A DNA stretch of 64,000 nucleotides from Pseudomonas sp. A34-9 (GTDB taxonomy: Bacteria; Pseudomonadota; Gammaproteobacteria; Pseudomonadales; Pseudomonadaceae), in the NCBI RefSeq assembly GCF_029543085.1, contig NZ_CP119967.1, positions 1,576,501 through 1,640,500 on the forward strand. Direction: 5' to 3'. Both the position numbers and the translations under genes were made by a program. Under the pieces are notes generated by a model that saw only the letters and a list, made by a program, of their open reading frames with translations, did no database searches and was not told the DNA's origin. Below, piece by piece: positions 1 to 8,867 of the stretch (its first letter is position 1; the number at the start of each line of letters is the position of its first letter).

Positions 1-357
1 CCATGGAATGTGCACCGCGTGCACGGTGTTGATCAGCGCTTCCTTGATCGCGTAGTAGCGATTGCGCGGCGCCGCCGAGCTGACAGCCAACGCCTTGTTG
101 ACCCGGCTGGTGGTTTTCAGTGCGCCGAGCACCTGCTCGAAACTGCGCGTCTGCATCGCGTCGAACACCGCCAGTTCCGACGCACTCAGCGGTTTTTCTT
201 CCACGGTGCGGGCGTTCTCGAACAGCGAGTCGTAGCCGAAATCGTCCCACACTGCACGGCTGGCACCATTGCCTACCAGCAACCCGTTGAAATCGGTCGC
301 GGCGCGCAAGGCGTTCCAGTCTTCGAGGGTGGCATCGACATCCAGAAAATCGGTCAT
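1..357 (-). CDS. DUF4917-like protein (partial, C-terminus outside window)
   Basis: Reading the minus strand from the ATG at 357 gives an open frame of 119 codons that runs off the window edge. It begins [14 protein letters not shown] and soon shows [20 protein letters not shown]. The glycine-rich 'GNGAS' followed by 'W..F.YDSLF' resembles the N-terminal signature of DUF4917 proteins, whose loop recalls SIR2-like nucleotide-binding folds. The family name is a recollection from motif shape. No function is assigned. The gene is divergent from the alcohol dehydrogenase that starts at 513. Confidence 0.55.
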   Translation of the reverse strand, partial: MTDFLDVDATLEDWNALRAATDFNGLLVGNGASRAVWDDFGYDSLFENARTVEEKPLSASELAVFDAMQTRSFEQVLGALKTTSRVNKALAVSSAAPRNRYYAIKEALINTVHAVHIPW

Positions 358-440
358 TGCGTAGGCGGTCTCAAAACAAAGGGGCTGATGGGCGGCGACT
401 TTATCACGAGCGGGCATTGAGCCAGATCAACATCCGCCGT

Positions 441-452
441 GACCGATCGGTC
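441..452. promoter_or_regulatory. 12-bp perfect palindrome, possible operator
   Basis: GACCGATCGGTC is a perfect dyad in the divergent intergenic region between the DUF4917-like gene and the alcohol dehydrogenase, about 60 bp before the latter's start. Dyads of this kind are typical of TetR-type or similar dimeric regulators, but no regulator gene is adjacent. The functional role is inference. Confidence 0.3.
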
Positions 453-512
453 GATCCTGTGTCTATCCGCCGGATCGCAGCAGTCGATTCGGCCCCAGTC
501 AGGAGACGCACG

Positions 513-1661
513 ATGAGCAGCACCTTTTTCATTCCGGCAGTCAACATCATGGGCAGTGGCTGCCTCGACGAAGCCATGATCGCGATCCGCAACTATGGTT
601 TTCGCAAGGCGCTGATCGTCACCGACACCGGGCTGGCCAAGGCTGGCGTGGCCACCCTGATCGCCGAGAAGCTGGCGATGCAGGACATCGATTCGGTGAT
701 CTTCGACGGCGCCAGACCGAACCCGAGCATCGCCAATGTCGAGTCGGGTCTGGAGTTGCTAAAGGAAAGTCGCTGCGATTTCGTCATCTCGCTGGGCGGC
801 GGTTCGCCTCACGATTGCGCCAAGGGCATCGCCCTGTGTGCGACCAACGGCGGACAGATCGCTGATTACGAAGGCGTCGATCAATCGAGCAAGCCGCAAC
901 TGCCGCTGATCGCCATCAACACCACCGCCGGTACCGCCAGCGAGATGACTCGGTTCTGCATCATCACCGACGAATCGCGCCACGTAAAAATGGCCATCGT
1001 CGATCGTAACGTCACACCGCTGCTGTCGGTCAACGACCCGGAGCTGATGGTTGCCATGCCCAAGGGCCTGACCGCCGCCACCGGCATGGACGCACTGACC
1101 CACGCCATCGAAGCCTACGTCTCGACCGCTGCCAACCCGATCACCGATGCCTGCGCGTTGCAAGCCATGACCCTGATCAGCAGCAACCTGCGCCTGGCGG
1201 TACGCGACGGCAGCGACCTCGCCGCGCGGGAGAACATGGCGTACGCGCAGTTCCTCGCCGGCATGGCCTTCAACAATGCCTCGCTTGGTTACGTGCATGC
1301 GATGGCGCATCAATTGGGCGGTTTCTACGACTTGCCCCATGGCGTGTGCAACGCCGTGCTGCTGCCCCACGTGCAGACGTTCAATGCGCTGGTCTGTGCC
1401 GAACGGCTGACCGATGTTGCCCACGCGATGGGCGCCGACATTCGCGGCTTCAGCGCGGAAGAGGGCGCGCAGGCAGCGATCAATGCGATCCGTTGCCTGG
1501 CCAAAGATGTCGAGATTCCCGGTGGTTTGCGTGAACTCGGCGCCAAGCTCAGCGACATTCCGATCCTCGCCACCAACGCTCTGAAAGACGCCTGCGGGTT
1601 GACCAATCCACGAGCGGCGGATCAGCGCCAGATCGAGGAGATCTTTCGCAACGCGTTTTGA
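513..1661 (+). CDS. yiaY: Iron-containing alcohol dehydrogenase
   Basis: 382 residues, the usual length of the group III iron-dependent alcohol dehydrogenases (YiaY/FucO/AdhB type), which oxidise primary alcohols with NAD. The nucleotide-binding GGGSPHD lies at residues 95-101. The metal ligands fit D193 and H197 ([10 protein letters not shown]), H262 ([10 protein letters not shown]) and H276 (LPHGVCN). I chose the ATG at 513 because AGGAG lies just upstream and the family begins with an 'FFIPAVN'-like strand; the open frame extends upstream to 357 without family similarity. Substrate is unknown. The yiaY symbol follows common usage for this subgroup. It is transcribed away from the partial gene at 1-357. 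Confidence 0.85.
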   Translation: MSSTFFIPAVNIMGSGCLDEAMIAIRNYGFRKALIVTDTGLAKAGVATLIAEKLAMQDIDSVIFDGARPNPSIANVESGLELLKESRCDFVISLGGGSPHDCAKGIALCATNGGQIADYEGVDQSSKPQLPLIAINTTAGTASEMTRFCIITDESRHVKMAIVDRNVTPLLSVNDPELMVAMPKGLTAATGMDALTHAIEAYVSTAANPITDACALQAMTLISSNLRLAVRDGSDLAARENMAYAQFLAGMAFNNASLGYVHAMAHQLGGFYDLPHGVCNAVLLPHVQTFNALVCAERLTDVAHAMGADIRGFSAEEGAQAAINAIRCLAKDVEIPGGLRELGAKLSDIPILATNALKDACGLTNPRAADQRQIEEIFRNAF

Positions 1662-1685
1662 AAACATGAGGATGGGCGAACAGCC

Positions 1686-2330
1686 TTAACCGGTCTGTTT
1701 GCCCGTCTTGCGTGCCCCGATCACTGTAAATGTTCGAACGCGCGCCCAGTCTGACTTTTTGCCATCTGCACGGTGAATGGCCGAAATTCGATGCTCGCCG
1801 ACAGAAAACCTTATGGGTTTTTCTGTGGCCCATTTGCCTTGCTGGTTGACCAATGCGTAAGCAATCCAGAGGTCCTTGTCCAGGTCGATGATGTCGACCA
1901 TACCTTCGGGGTGTTGTACGTCGCCTTTGATAATCACCGGCTCATCCAGCACCTTGCTTTCTCGCGGTTCAGCAATCGCCGGCACGTCGAGCCCCGATTC
2001 CAGATCCACGTCGAACGAACGATCGTTACTCCAGATTGACACCGTTTCCCTATAGGTCTGGCGGGCCTTGATGACCTGTGTTCCGTGCTCCATATCACCA
2101 CTGACACTGAACGCCCAGCGCCCGTTTTTGTTGATTTTGCCTTTGCCGTGCAGCTGGGTTTCGTCGCTACTCCAGACCTCGACATCGGCCCCGGGGATAC
2201 CGCTGCCGAGCAGAAGTGTCGAGGGTTTGCAAGTTTCTCCCGCTTCGGGATAGGTCACGTACGGTGCAGGCCACGGCTCAAGGGGCGCTTGCGCTGCCTG
2301 TTGTGTCTTACTCTGTTTGATCACGTTCAT
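1686..2330 (-). CDS. Hypothetical protein with Ig-like repeats
   Basis: 214 residues from the ATG at 2330, preceded by a strong AGGAGG. An upstream start at 2363 has no such site. After a short polar N-terminus, two related beta-rich repeats are visible: VTYPEAGETCKPSTLLLGSG, followed by 'G.G.IN.NGRWAF', and later 'VIIKGDVQHPEGMVDIID' followed by 'VNQQGKWATE'. The pattern (strand, Gly-rich turn, 'GKW' strand) is like bacterial Ig-like or carbohydrate-binding repeats found in Pseudomonas surface and toxin-associated proteins. There is no signal peptide. It is convergent with yiaY and divergent from the delta-60 gene at 2540. Function not known. Confidence 0.6.
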   Translation of the reverse strand: MNVIKQSKTQQAAQAPLEPWPAPYVTYPEAGETCKPSTLLLGSGIPGADVEVWSSDETQLHGKGKINKNGRWAFSVSGDMEHGTQVIKARQTYRETVSIWSNDRSFDVDLESGLDVPAIAEPRESKVLDEPVIIKGDVQHPEGMVDIIDLDKDLWIAYALVNQQGKWATEKPIRFSVGEHRISAIHRADGKKSDWARVRTFTVIGARKTGKQTG

Positions 2331-2539
2331 GTCCGCCTCCTGATTTGAAGCGAAGACTGGCATGGGTTTGTGTATTTCGAACCTGTAAGAACTACCAGTC
2401 TTTTAGACCTGATTGATTGGCGGGTAATTGCTCTTTGTTCTAAAAAACTGTCATTTCTGTCAGTTGTCTGGTGTATCTGCTTCGGATCGAATGTTCTGAC
2501 AACGAGGGGCGACCCCGCCCGCTTGAGGAGTACAGGACT

Positions 2540-3808
2540 ATGCCGAAATCCAGAGCACCTGAAGCGCAGTCAGCGGGAGAACTGGACAGTTCCTTTGGTC
2601 TGCGAACGCTGAAATTTCCCGGAGCAAGCAAGACCATTGGCGAAGGTGTGGCGACGACGCCGTCGGGACACATCATGGTCAGCGCGACCGTTATCGTTGC
2701 GTCGGGCCATTCGTATTACGGATTGGCACGGCTCGATGCCGATGGGAATCCAGACCCGACGTTTGGAAGTGCCGGCTACCGTTGGGAGCAATTCGGCAAT
2801 GGCGTGTTTTCACAGGGCGGCCGATTGATCGTCGATACGAACGGCCGGATCTTGATGTGCGGCCTGATCAACAGAACTCCCACGGGTTACCAACAGGTCA
2901 TCGCTCGATTCAAGCCTGACGGTTCGCTCGATCCCGAGTTCGGTGATGAACAGACAGGTTTTAAGGTCGTGCCCATGCGTATTCCCGCGCTGACCAATGC
3001 ATTTGACGGCAGCCTGGTATTGGCAAAATCCGCACCTCAGGTGGTAACGCCAGATCGATTGCTTTTCGTCACATCCAAAGGGGGGAGCGGGTTACTGACG
3101 CGGTTCTTGCTTGATGGCAAGGACGATGTCGAGTTTGCTGGCAAAGGCTGGATTCACCTGACGCAGCCTGATGTGGCGATTACATTGCATGGGGTCACGC
3201 TGTTGTACGACGGCGAAATTCTGGTGCATGGCAAGACCGAAGTGACCAACCAAGGATTGGTCATGGCTTTCGACAGCGCCGGAGAGGTGGCCACGTCGTT
3301 CGGCCAGGGCGGTGCTTTGCTGCTGAATTTGCGCCATGCCGGCGCACCGCTCGAAAGTTCGGTGAATCGCATCGTTGTGCAATCGGCGCAACGCTTGTTG
3401 TTGATCGGATCCGCCGTCGAGTCGTCTGCCGGGGAGAAACGTCAGCACGGCTTTGTCAGCGGGATCACCCGCGTCGGTGGCTTTGATCCAGCGTTCAACG
3501 GCGGCGCGCCAGTCATCACTGCCGCAACGCAGTCACTGGATCTGAAAGGCTGGAGCGCCGGGTTTGCGCTGGATGACTTTCCCGGCCCGCGCATCGTCAT
3601 GCTCGGGCAGACCTCGGCGGGGCAACGACAGTTGCTGACAGGGGGCTTTTTGGTCGATGGCGCCGTGGATCCGGCATTTGATGTCGAAGGCGCGGCCGCT
3701 ATCGAATGGATTGCGCAGGATGCCTGTCTGCAGGGTTCATCGGTGCTGGTGCTGGGGCAGAGCAATGAAGCGGCTCAACTGGTGCGATTGTTGACAGCGG
3801 CGGGCTGA
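2540..3808 (+). CDS. Delta-60 repeat (beta-propeller) protein
   Basis: 422 residues. The start ATG at 2540 lies 9 nt after GAGGAG. Repeating units of about 60 residues end in signatures such as 'LDADGNPDPTFG', 'FKPDGSLDPEFG', 'FDSAGEVATSFGQGG' and 'DGAVDPAFD'. This is the hallmark of delta-60/DUF5122 repeats, which build beta-propellers. No signal peptide or catalytic motif is visible. Such proteins are often secreted or surface-associated in pseudomonads, but no secretion gene is next to it. Its divergent neighbour at 1686-2330 is also a repeat-type protein. Confidence 0.75.
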   Translation: MPKSRAPEAQSAGELDSSFGLRTLKFPGASKTIGEGVATTPSGHIMVSATVIVASGHSYYGLARLDADGNPDPTFGSAGYRWEQFGNGVFSQGGRLIVDTNGRILMCGLINRTPTGYQQVIARFKPDGSLDPEFGDEQTGFKVVPMRIPALTNAFDGSLVLAKSAPQVVTPDRLLFVTSKGGSGLLTRFLLDGKDDVEFAGKGWIHLTQPDVAITLHGVTLLYDGEILVHGKTEVTNQGLVMAFDSAGEVATSFGQGGALLLNLRHAGAPLESSVNRIVVQSAQRLLLIGSAVESSAGEKRQHGFVSGITRVGGFDPAFNGGAPVITAATQSLDLKGWSAGFALDDFPGPRIVMLGQTSAGQRQLLTGGFLVDGAVDPAFDVEGAAAIEWIAQDACLQGSSVLVLGQSNEAAQLVRLLTAAG

Positions 3809-3890
3809 CGGCGGGGTATTAACAGTGTCGACGTGATTGAAATCCGGGCTATCCTGCCGACTCGGACGAACCCCAGTCAGCGAGCCCTCC

Positions 3891-4802
3891 ATGCTGCAAA
3901 AAAGCCTGATCCGCCGCCTCGACCTGATCACCCTGCAACTGTTTGTCGCCGTGCACGAAGAGGGCACGCTGACCCGCGCGGCCTCGCGCGAAACCATCGC
4001 GGTGTCGGCGGCGAGCAAGCGGTTGATGGAGCTGGAAGAGGCGCTCGGGATCAGCCTGTTCGTGCGTCAGGCCAAGGGCATGACGCTGACCCCGGCCGGG
4101 GAAACCTTGCTGCACCATGCGCGGCAAATGCTCTTCAACGTCGAGAAAATGGGCCTGGAACTGGGCGAGCACAGCCATGGTGTACGCGGCTATGTGCGCA
4201 TGCTGGCGAACCTGTCGGCGATCATTCAATTCCTGCCCGAAGACTTGCGCGACTTCTCCGCGCAGCATCCGCAGGTCAAGACCGATCTTGAAGAACGGCC
4301 CAGTGCCGGGGTGATTCAAGGCGTGCTCGATGGCGTGGCGGATCTCGGTATTTGCTCCAACGACAGCGATACCAAAGGCCTGCACAGCGTGTTGTACCGT
4401 CAGGACAAACTGGTGGTGGTGATGCTGCCGGAGCATCCGTTGGCCGCGCGTGAATCGGTAGCGTTCGCCGAAACCCTGGCCAGTGATTACGTCGGTTTGC
4501 ACGCGGCCAGTTCGATCAACATGCGCACTCATGCGGCGGCGCGTCAGGCTGGCAAGGTTCTGCGCATCCGCATTCATGTGCCGGGGTTTGATGCGGTGTG
4601 CCGGATGGTCCAGGCCAATATGGGCATCGGCATTTTGCCGCAGCGTGCTTATGAATTGTTTGGACAGGCGCTGGGGTTGCACGCGGTGCCGTTGACCGAT
4701 GACTGGTCGGATCGCGCGTTGATCGTGGTGGTGCGTGATGAGGCGGGGTTGTCGCCGGTGAGTCGGTTGTTGTTTGCGCATTTGCGGGGGCAGGGCGTAT
4801 AG
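3891..4802 (+). CDS. LysR-family transcriptional regulator
   Basis: 303 residues. An N-terminal winged helix-turn-helix (about residues 8-66) reads 'LQLFVAVHEEGTLTRAASRE', then 'LEEALGISLFVR' and 'MTLTPAGETLL', the standard LysR recognition segment. The rest is the periplasmic-binding-like effector domain. Start 3891 is chosen because the family begins immediately before 'DLITLQLF'. It lies co-directionally upstream of the CoA-transferase/lyase/MFS operon at 5046-8666, and a perfect LysR-type palindrome lies between them (4943-4963). It probably controls that operon; the effector is unknown. Confidence 0.9.
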   Translation: MLQKSLIRRLDLITLQLFVAVHEEGTLTRAASRETIAVSAASKRLMELEEALGISLFVRQAKGMTLTPAGETLLHHARQMLFNVEKMGLELGEHSHGVRGYVRMLANLSAIIQFLPEDLRDFSAQHPQVKTDLEERPSAGVIQGVLDGVADLGICSNDSDTKGLHSVLYRQDKLVVVMLPEHPLAARESVAFAETLASDYVGLHAASSINMRTHAAARQAGKVLRIRIHVPGFDAVCRMVQANMGIGILPQRAYELFGQALGLHAVPLTDDWSDRALIVVVRDEAGLSPVSRLLFAHLRGQGV

Positions 4803-4820
4803 ATCGCGGTTGATCGAACT

Positions 4821-4916
4821 GGCCTCATCGCGAGCAGACTCACTCCTACATGTGTTGAACACAGAATCTGCAGCCGCCACGACCCCCTGTGGGAGCGAGC
4901 TTGCTCGCGAAAGCGG
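4821..4916. repeat. REP doublet (family A)
   Basis: Two oppositely oriented REP units: a degenerate 'CGCGAGCAGACTCACTCC' on the left and 'GGGAGCGAGCTTGCTCGCGA' on the right. This is the same element found at 7175, 8681, 28089, 45979 and 57645. The inverted pair would form a long cruciform/hairpin. It lies between the LysR gene and its presumed target operon. Confidence 0.85.
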
Positions 4917-4942
4917 CATCGAATCCACCCCATCATTCCCAA

Positions 4943-4963
4943 GCGTTCGCATTTCGCGAACGC
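4943..4963. promoter_or_regulatory. LysR-type operator palindrome
   Basis: GCGTTCGC-ATTTC-GCGAACGC is a perfect 8+5+8 dyad containing TTCGC-N5-GCGAA, which fits the T-N11-A rule of LysR regulators (T at 4947, A at 4959). It lies 83 bp before the CoA-transferase start and just downstream of the LysR gene. Binding by the 3891-4802 product is inference from position and symmetry. Confidence 0.6.
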
Positions 4964-5045
4964 CCATTGCCGAGAGACGGCTGGATTGCCCGATCATCGT
5001 TCCTCTAGCCTTGGCGCATATTCCAAGAACAAGAGGTACCCCGCG

Positions 5046-6239
5046 ATGACTGCCCCCTTGAGTGCGATCAAAGTGATCGAGATCGGCACCCTGATCGCCG
5101 CGCCGTTTGCCGCGCGCATGCTTGCCGAATTCGGCGCCGAGGTGATCAAGATCGAAGCCTTGGGTCAGGGCGACCCGCTGCGCAAATGGCGCAAACTGCA
5201 CGAAGGCACGTCGCTGTGGTGGTACCTGCAATCACGCAACAAGAAATCCTTGGCGCTCAACCTGAAATCCGCCGAAGGCATTGAACTGGTCAAGCAACTG
5301 GCCAGCGATGCCGACGTGATCATCGAAAACCTGCGCCCCGGGGCGCTGGAGAAACTTGGCCTCGGCTGGGACGTCCTCCACGCGCTGAATCCCAATCTCA
5401 CCCTCGTGCGTATTTCCGGCTACGGCCAGACCGGCCCGTACCGCGATCGCCCAGGTTTCGGCGCGATCGGCGAAGCGATGGGCGGCATTCGCTACACCAC
5501 TGGCACTCCCGGTTCGCCACCGGCGCGGGTCGGTGTCAGCCTCGGCGATTCGCTGGCTTCGCTGCACGCGGTCATCGGCGCGCTGATGTCGCTGCTGCGG
5601 GTCAAGACCGGGCAGGGCGGCGGGCAAGTGGTCGACGTATCGCTGGCCGAAAGCGTGTTCAACGTCATGGAAAGTCTGGTGCCGGAATACGACATGCTCG
5701 GCCATGTCCGCGAGCGCAGTGGCGGCGCCTTGCCCGGCATCGCGCCGTCCAATACCTACCTCACGGCCGATGGCGCTTATGTGGTGATCGCCGGCAACAG
5801 TGACCCGATCTACAAGCGGCTGATGCACACCATTGGTCGCGGTGATCTGGCTGACGCCGAGGAATTCGCCCACAACGACGGACGCGCCGCCAAGAGCGGT
5901 TTGCTCGACGCCGCCATCACCCACTGGACCAGCAGTCTGCCGATCGACGACGTGCTTGCCGCGCTGGAAGCGGCTGAAGTGCCGGCGGGCCGGATCTATT
6001 CGGTGGCCGACATTGTGGCCGATCCGCACTATCAGGCGCGGGGCATGTTGCTCAATGCCGAACTGCCCGGCGGCGCGACGGTGAAGATGCCCGGCATCGT
6101 CCCCAAACTCTCGGAAACCCCCGGCGGCGTGAACTGGTCGGGGCCGAAACTCGGCCAGCACACCGACGGCATTCTCGCCGGCCTCGGCCTGACTGAACTC
6201 GATATCGAACGCCTGAAAAGCCAAGGGGTGGTGCAATGA
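5046..6239 (+). CDS. CaiB/BaiF (family III) CoA-transferase
   Basis: 397 residues, the usual length of family III CoA-transferases, which move CoA between organic acids through an aspartyl-CoA mixed anhydride. The N-terminus 'KVIEIGTLIAAPFAARMLAEFGAEVIKIE' pattern and 'KKSLALNLKSAEG', 'IENLRPGALEKLGLG' and 'RISGYGQTGP' are all classical. The aspartate in GDSLASL (about residue 168) is the expected catalytic residue. The stop overlaps the next gene's start (ATGA), so translation is probably coupled. Together with the HMG-CoA-lyase-like gene this suggests activation then cleavage of a dicarboxylic or hydroxy acid such as 3-hydroxy-3-methylglutarate or citramalate. The actual substrate is inference. 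Confidence 0.88.
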   Translation: MTAPLSAIKVIEIGTLIAAPFAARMLAEFGAEVIKIEALGQGDPLRKWRKLHEGTSLWWYLQSRNKKSLALNLKSAEGIELVKQLASDADVIIENLRPGALEKLGLGWDVLHALNPNLTLVRISGYGQTGPYRDRPGFGAIGEAMGGIRYTTGTPGSPPARVGVSLGDSLASLHAVIGALMSLLRVKTGQGGGQVVDVSLAESVFNVMESLVPEYDMLGHVRERSGGALPGIAPSNTYLTADGAYVVIAGNSDPIYKRLMHTIGRGDLADAEEFAHNDGRAAKSGLLDAAITHWTSSLPIDDVLAALEAAEVPAGRIYSVADIVADPHYQARGMLLNAELPGGATVKMPGIVPKLSETPGGVNWSGPKLGQHTDGILAGLGLTELDIERLKSQGVVQ

Positions 6240-7162
6240 TCACCGACTATTCGCAAACCCTGATTGTCCAGGAAGTCGCGCCGCGCGACGGCTTGCAGAT
6301 CGAACCGACGTGGGTGGAAACCGCCGACAAGATCGCGCTGATCAATCAACTGTCGCGGGCCGGTTTCAGCCGTATCGAGGCTGGCTCGTTCGTCTCCCCG
6401 AAAGCCATTCCGGCGCTGCGCGATGGTGAGCAAGTCTTCAACGGTATTCAGCGACAGCCGGGCGTTATTTATGTCGCGCTGATTCCCAACCTCAAAGGTG
6501 CGCAGCGTGCGCTGGCGGCGGGTGCTGATGAACTGAATCTGGTGATGTCTGCCAGCCAGACGCACAACATGGCCAATATGCGCATGCATTGCGAGGCTTC
6601 GCTGGCGGCGTTTGGCGAGATTGTGGCGTTTGCCAGCGGTTCCGGTGTAAGCCTCAACGGCAGCATTGCCACGACGTTCGGTTGCCCGTTCGAAGGCAAG
6701 ATCGATGAGGCGCGTGTGCTGCAGATCGTCGATGCTTATCAGGAACTCGGCATACAGGGCATCACCTTGGCCGATACGACCGGCATGGCCAATCCGCGAC
6801 AGGTGGATCGCCTGGTGCGGCGGGTGCTGCAGCGGGTTTCGCCGGCGGATCTGACCTTGCATTTCCACAATACTCGCGGCCTTGGTTTGTGCAATGTGCT
6901 GGCGGCTTACGAGGCCGGGGCGCGGCGTTTCGATGCCGCGCTCGGTGGCCTTGGTGGCTGCCCGTTTGCGCCGGGCGCTTCGGGCAATATCTGCACCGAG
7001 GATCTGGTGAACCTGTGCGATGAGATCGGTATTCACACCGGCATCGACTTGCCGCTGCTGCTGAAACTCTCGCGTGGCTTGCCGGATCTGCTGGGCCACG
7101 AAGTCCCCGGCCAACTGGTCAAGGCCGGACGCAACTGCGACCTGCACCCGATCCCCACCTGA
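6236..7162 (+). CDS. Hydroxymethylglutaryl-CoA lyase-like protein
   Basis: 308 residues, a TIM-barrel lyase of the HMG-CoA lyase family. Visible motifs are 'EVAPRDGLQ' (catalytic Arg), 'FVSPKAIPAL', 'LADTTGMANP', the metal-binding 'LHFHNTRGLG', and the signature loop 'GGLGGCPFAPGASGN' with its cysteine. The family cleaves HMG-CoA to acetyl-CoA and acetoacetate; close relatives cleave citramalyl-CoA. The start overlaps the CoA-transferase stop by 4 nt. Leucine-catabolic mvaB genes usually sit with liu genes, so this free-standing copy next to a CoA-transferase and transporter probably has a different dedicated substrate. Confidence 0.88.
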   Translation: MITDYSQTLIVQEVAPRDGLQIEPTWVETADKIALINQLSRAGFSRIEAGSFVSPKAIPALRDGEQVFNGIQRQPGVIYVALIPNLKGAQRALAAGADELNLVMSASQTHNMANMRMHCEASLAAFGEIVAFASGSGVSLNGSIATTFGCPFEGKIDEARVLQIVDAYQELGIQGITLADTTGMANPRQVDRLVRRVLQRVSPADLTLHFHNTRGLGLCNVLAAYEAGARRFDAALGGLGGCPFAPGASGNICTEDLVNLCDEIGIHTGIDLPLLLKLSRGLPDLLGHEVPGQLVKAGRNCDLHPIPT

Positions 7163-7174
7163 CAACACCAATCC

Positions 7175-7268
7175 CCTTGTAGGCCTTCGCCTGCTCGCGA
7201 TAGCGGTCTGTCATCCAGCACGGATGTCGACTGACCCATCGCCATCGCGAGCAGGCTCGCTCCTACAG
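7175..7268. repeat. REP doublet (family A)
   Basis: Inverted REP units 'CTTGTAGGCCTTCGCCTGCT' (degenerate) and 'TCGCGAGCAGGCTCGCTCCT' flank about 40 bp. It sits inside the CoA-transferase/lyase/MFS operon, between the lyase stop and the MFS start. Confidence 0.75.
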
Positions 7269-7334
7269 TTAAAAACGCGAACCAGACAACAAAAACAAAC
7301 GGACGCCCACCGGCAGTCCGCCTGGAGAAAAGCT

Positions 7335-8666
7335 ATGAGCCTCAATGTAATGGAGGCGGGCGCGCGTCCGTCCGTCGATCACGACGCCGAAAAAGCGCTG
7401 GTCAGCAAAGTCGCCTGGCGGCTCATGCCGCTGATCATGGTCTGCTACCTGTTCGCCTTTTTCGACCGCATCAACATCAGCTTCGCCAAGTTCCAGTTGC
7501 AGACCGATTTGAGCCTGAGCGACACCGCCTACGGCCTCGGTGCCGGGCTGTTCGTGGTCGGTTACGTGCTGTTCGAAGTGCCGAGCAACATGATGCTGTA
7601 CAAGGTCGGCGCACGGCGCTGGATCGCCCGGATCATGATGTCCTGGGGCGTGGCGACGGCGGCGATGGTGTTCGTCAACAGCGAATGGCAGTTCTACGCG
7701 CTGCGTTTTGTGATCGGCGCGATGGAAGCCGGATTTGCCCCGGGCGTGTTGTATTACCTGACGCTGTGGTTCCCGCAGCACTTCCGTGGCCGCATCACCT
7801 CAATGCTGTTTCTCGCCTCGGCGTTTGCCGGCCTGGTGGGCGCGCCGTTCTCCGGGCTGGTGCTGGAGCACCTCGACGGCGTGCTGCAAATGCGCGGCTG
7901 GCATTGGTTGTTTCTGCTCGGCGGCGTGCCGTGCATCGGCCTCGGTTTTCTGGTGCTGACGCTGCTCAAGGATCGCATCGAGGATGCGCACTGGCTGACG
8001 GCTGACGAGAAGAAACTGTTGTCCAGCCGCATCGCCCAGCATGAACCGCACAAGAGCGGTGGTTCGTTGCTCGCGGCGTTGAAGATTCCGGGGTTTCTGA
8101 CCTTGGGTCTGATCTACTTTCTGATTCAGGTGGCGTCCTACGGTCTGAATTTCTGGGCGCCGCAACTGATCCGCAGCGCCGGCACCGAGAGTCCGGTGAT
8201 GATCGGTCTGCTGACGGCCATTCCGTACATTTGCGGGGCGATCAGCATGGTGGTGATCGGGCGTTTGTCGGACGCGACCGGTGAGCGGCGCAAGTTTGTT
8301 GCCGGGTTGGTGATCGTCGGTGCGATCGGGTTCTTTAGTGCAGGGATCTTTGCCAGCCACACCACGTTCCTGATCGTCGCCCTCGGCTTGCTTGGCGCCG
8401 GGATCATCGCGTCAATTCCGAGCTTCTGGACCCTGCCACCGAAGTTGTTGGCCGGGGCGGGCGCTGGCGCGGCGGGCGGGATTGCGGTGATCAATACGCT
8501 GGGGCAGTTTGGCGGGATTGTCAGCCCGGTGATGGTCGGGCGGATCAAGGACCTGACCGGCAGCACCACCCCGGCGCTTTACGTGATCGGCGTGGCGGCG
8601 CTGATTGCGGCGGCGCTGCTGTTGTGGGGGTTGCCGCAGAAATTGCGCACGCTCGACAAATATTGA
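7335..8666 (+). CDS. MFS transporter (anion:cation symporter type)
   Basis: 443 residues with about 12 hydrophobic segments. The start ATG at 7335 follows GGAGAAA. Features of the ACS/phthalate-glucarate group include 'LMPLIMVCYLFAFFDRINIS', 'GAGLFVVGYVLFEVPSNMM' and 'RFVIGAMEAGFAPGVLYYLT', followed by a loop-2/3 'RGRITSMLF' segment. Such carriers take up organic acid anions with protons. It is the third gene of the LysR-controlled unit and probably imports the acid handled by the CoA-transferase and lyase. Confidence 0.88.
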   Translation: MSLNVMEAGARPSVDHDAEKALVSKVAWRLMPLIMVCYLFAFFDRINISFAKFQLQTDLSLSDTAYGLGAGLFVVGYVLFEVPSNMMLYKVGARRWIARIMMSWGVATAAMVFVNSEWQFYALRFVIGAMEAGFAPGVLYYLTLWFPQHFRGRITSMLFLASAFAGLVGAPFSGLVLEHLDGVLQMRGWHWLFLLGGVPCIGLGFLVLTLLKDRIEDAHWLTADEKKLLSSRIAQHEPHKSGGSLLAALKIPGFLTLGLIYFLIQVASYGLNFWAPQLIRSAGTESPVMIGLLTAIPYICGAISMVVIGRLSDATGERRKFVAGLVIVGAIGFFSAGIFASHTTFLIVALGLLGAGIIASIPSFWTLPPKLLAGAGAGAAGGIAVINTLGQFGGIVSPVMVGRIKDLTGSTTPALYVIGVAALIAAALLLWGLPQKLRTLDKY

Positions 8667-8680
8667 TATCAGCTCTGACA

Positions 8681-8748
8681 CCTTCGCGAGCAAGCTCGCT
8701 CCCACATTTGAAATGCATTCCCCTGTGGGAGCGAGCTTGCTCGCGAAG
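8681..8748. repeat. REP doublet (family A)
   Basis: A near-perfect inverted pair 'CTTCGCGAGCAAGCTCGCTC' and its reverse complement, separated by about 28 bp. It lies exactly where the toxin remnant of 8753-8867 loses similarity, so it probably marks the truncation point. Confidence 0.9.
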
Positions 8749-8752
8749 ATTG

Positions 8753-8867
8753 ACTTCCAGACACTGCCTGGACAAATTCTGAAGCAGCCTTCGGATTATC
8801 GAGAGCGATGTAGGCAGCTTCATCATCGATGATTTTTTAACGCAGTTTTTAGCCACTCAACTCGCAT
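8753..8867 (-). pseudogene. RelE/ParE-family toxin remnant (frameshifted, truncated)
   Basis: From the ATG at 8867 the minus strand encodes MRVEWLKTALKN, then hits a stop in that frame. In another frame it continues as IDDEAAYIALDNPKAASEFV. Joined, these give the start of a ParE/RelE toxin ('W...A...L..I..YIA..NP.AA..' pattern). The coding similarity ends where the REP doublet begins (8748), after only about 35 residues of an expected 95 or so. The start overlaps the end of the antitoxin remnant, the usual arrangement of such operons. It cannot make a working toxin. Confidence 0.65.
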
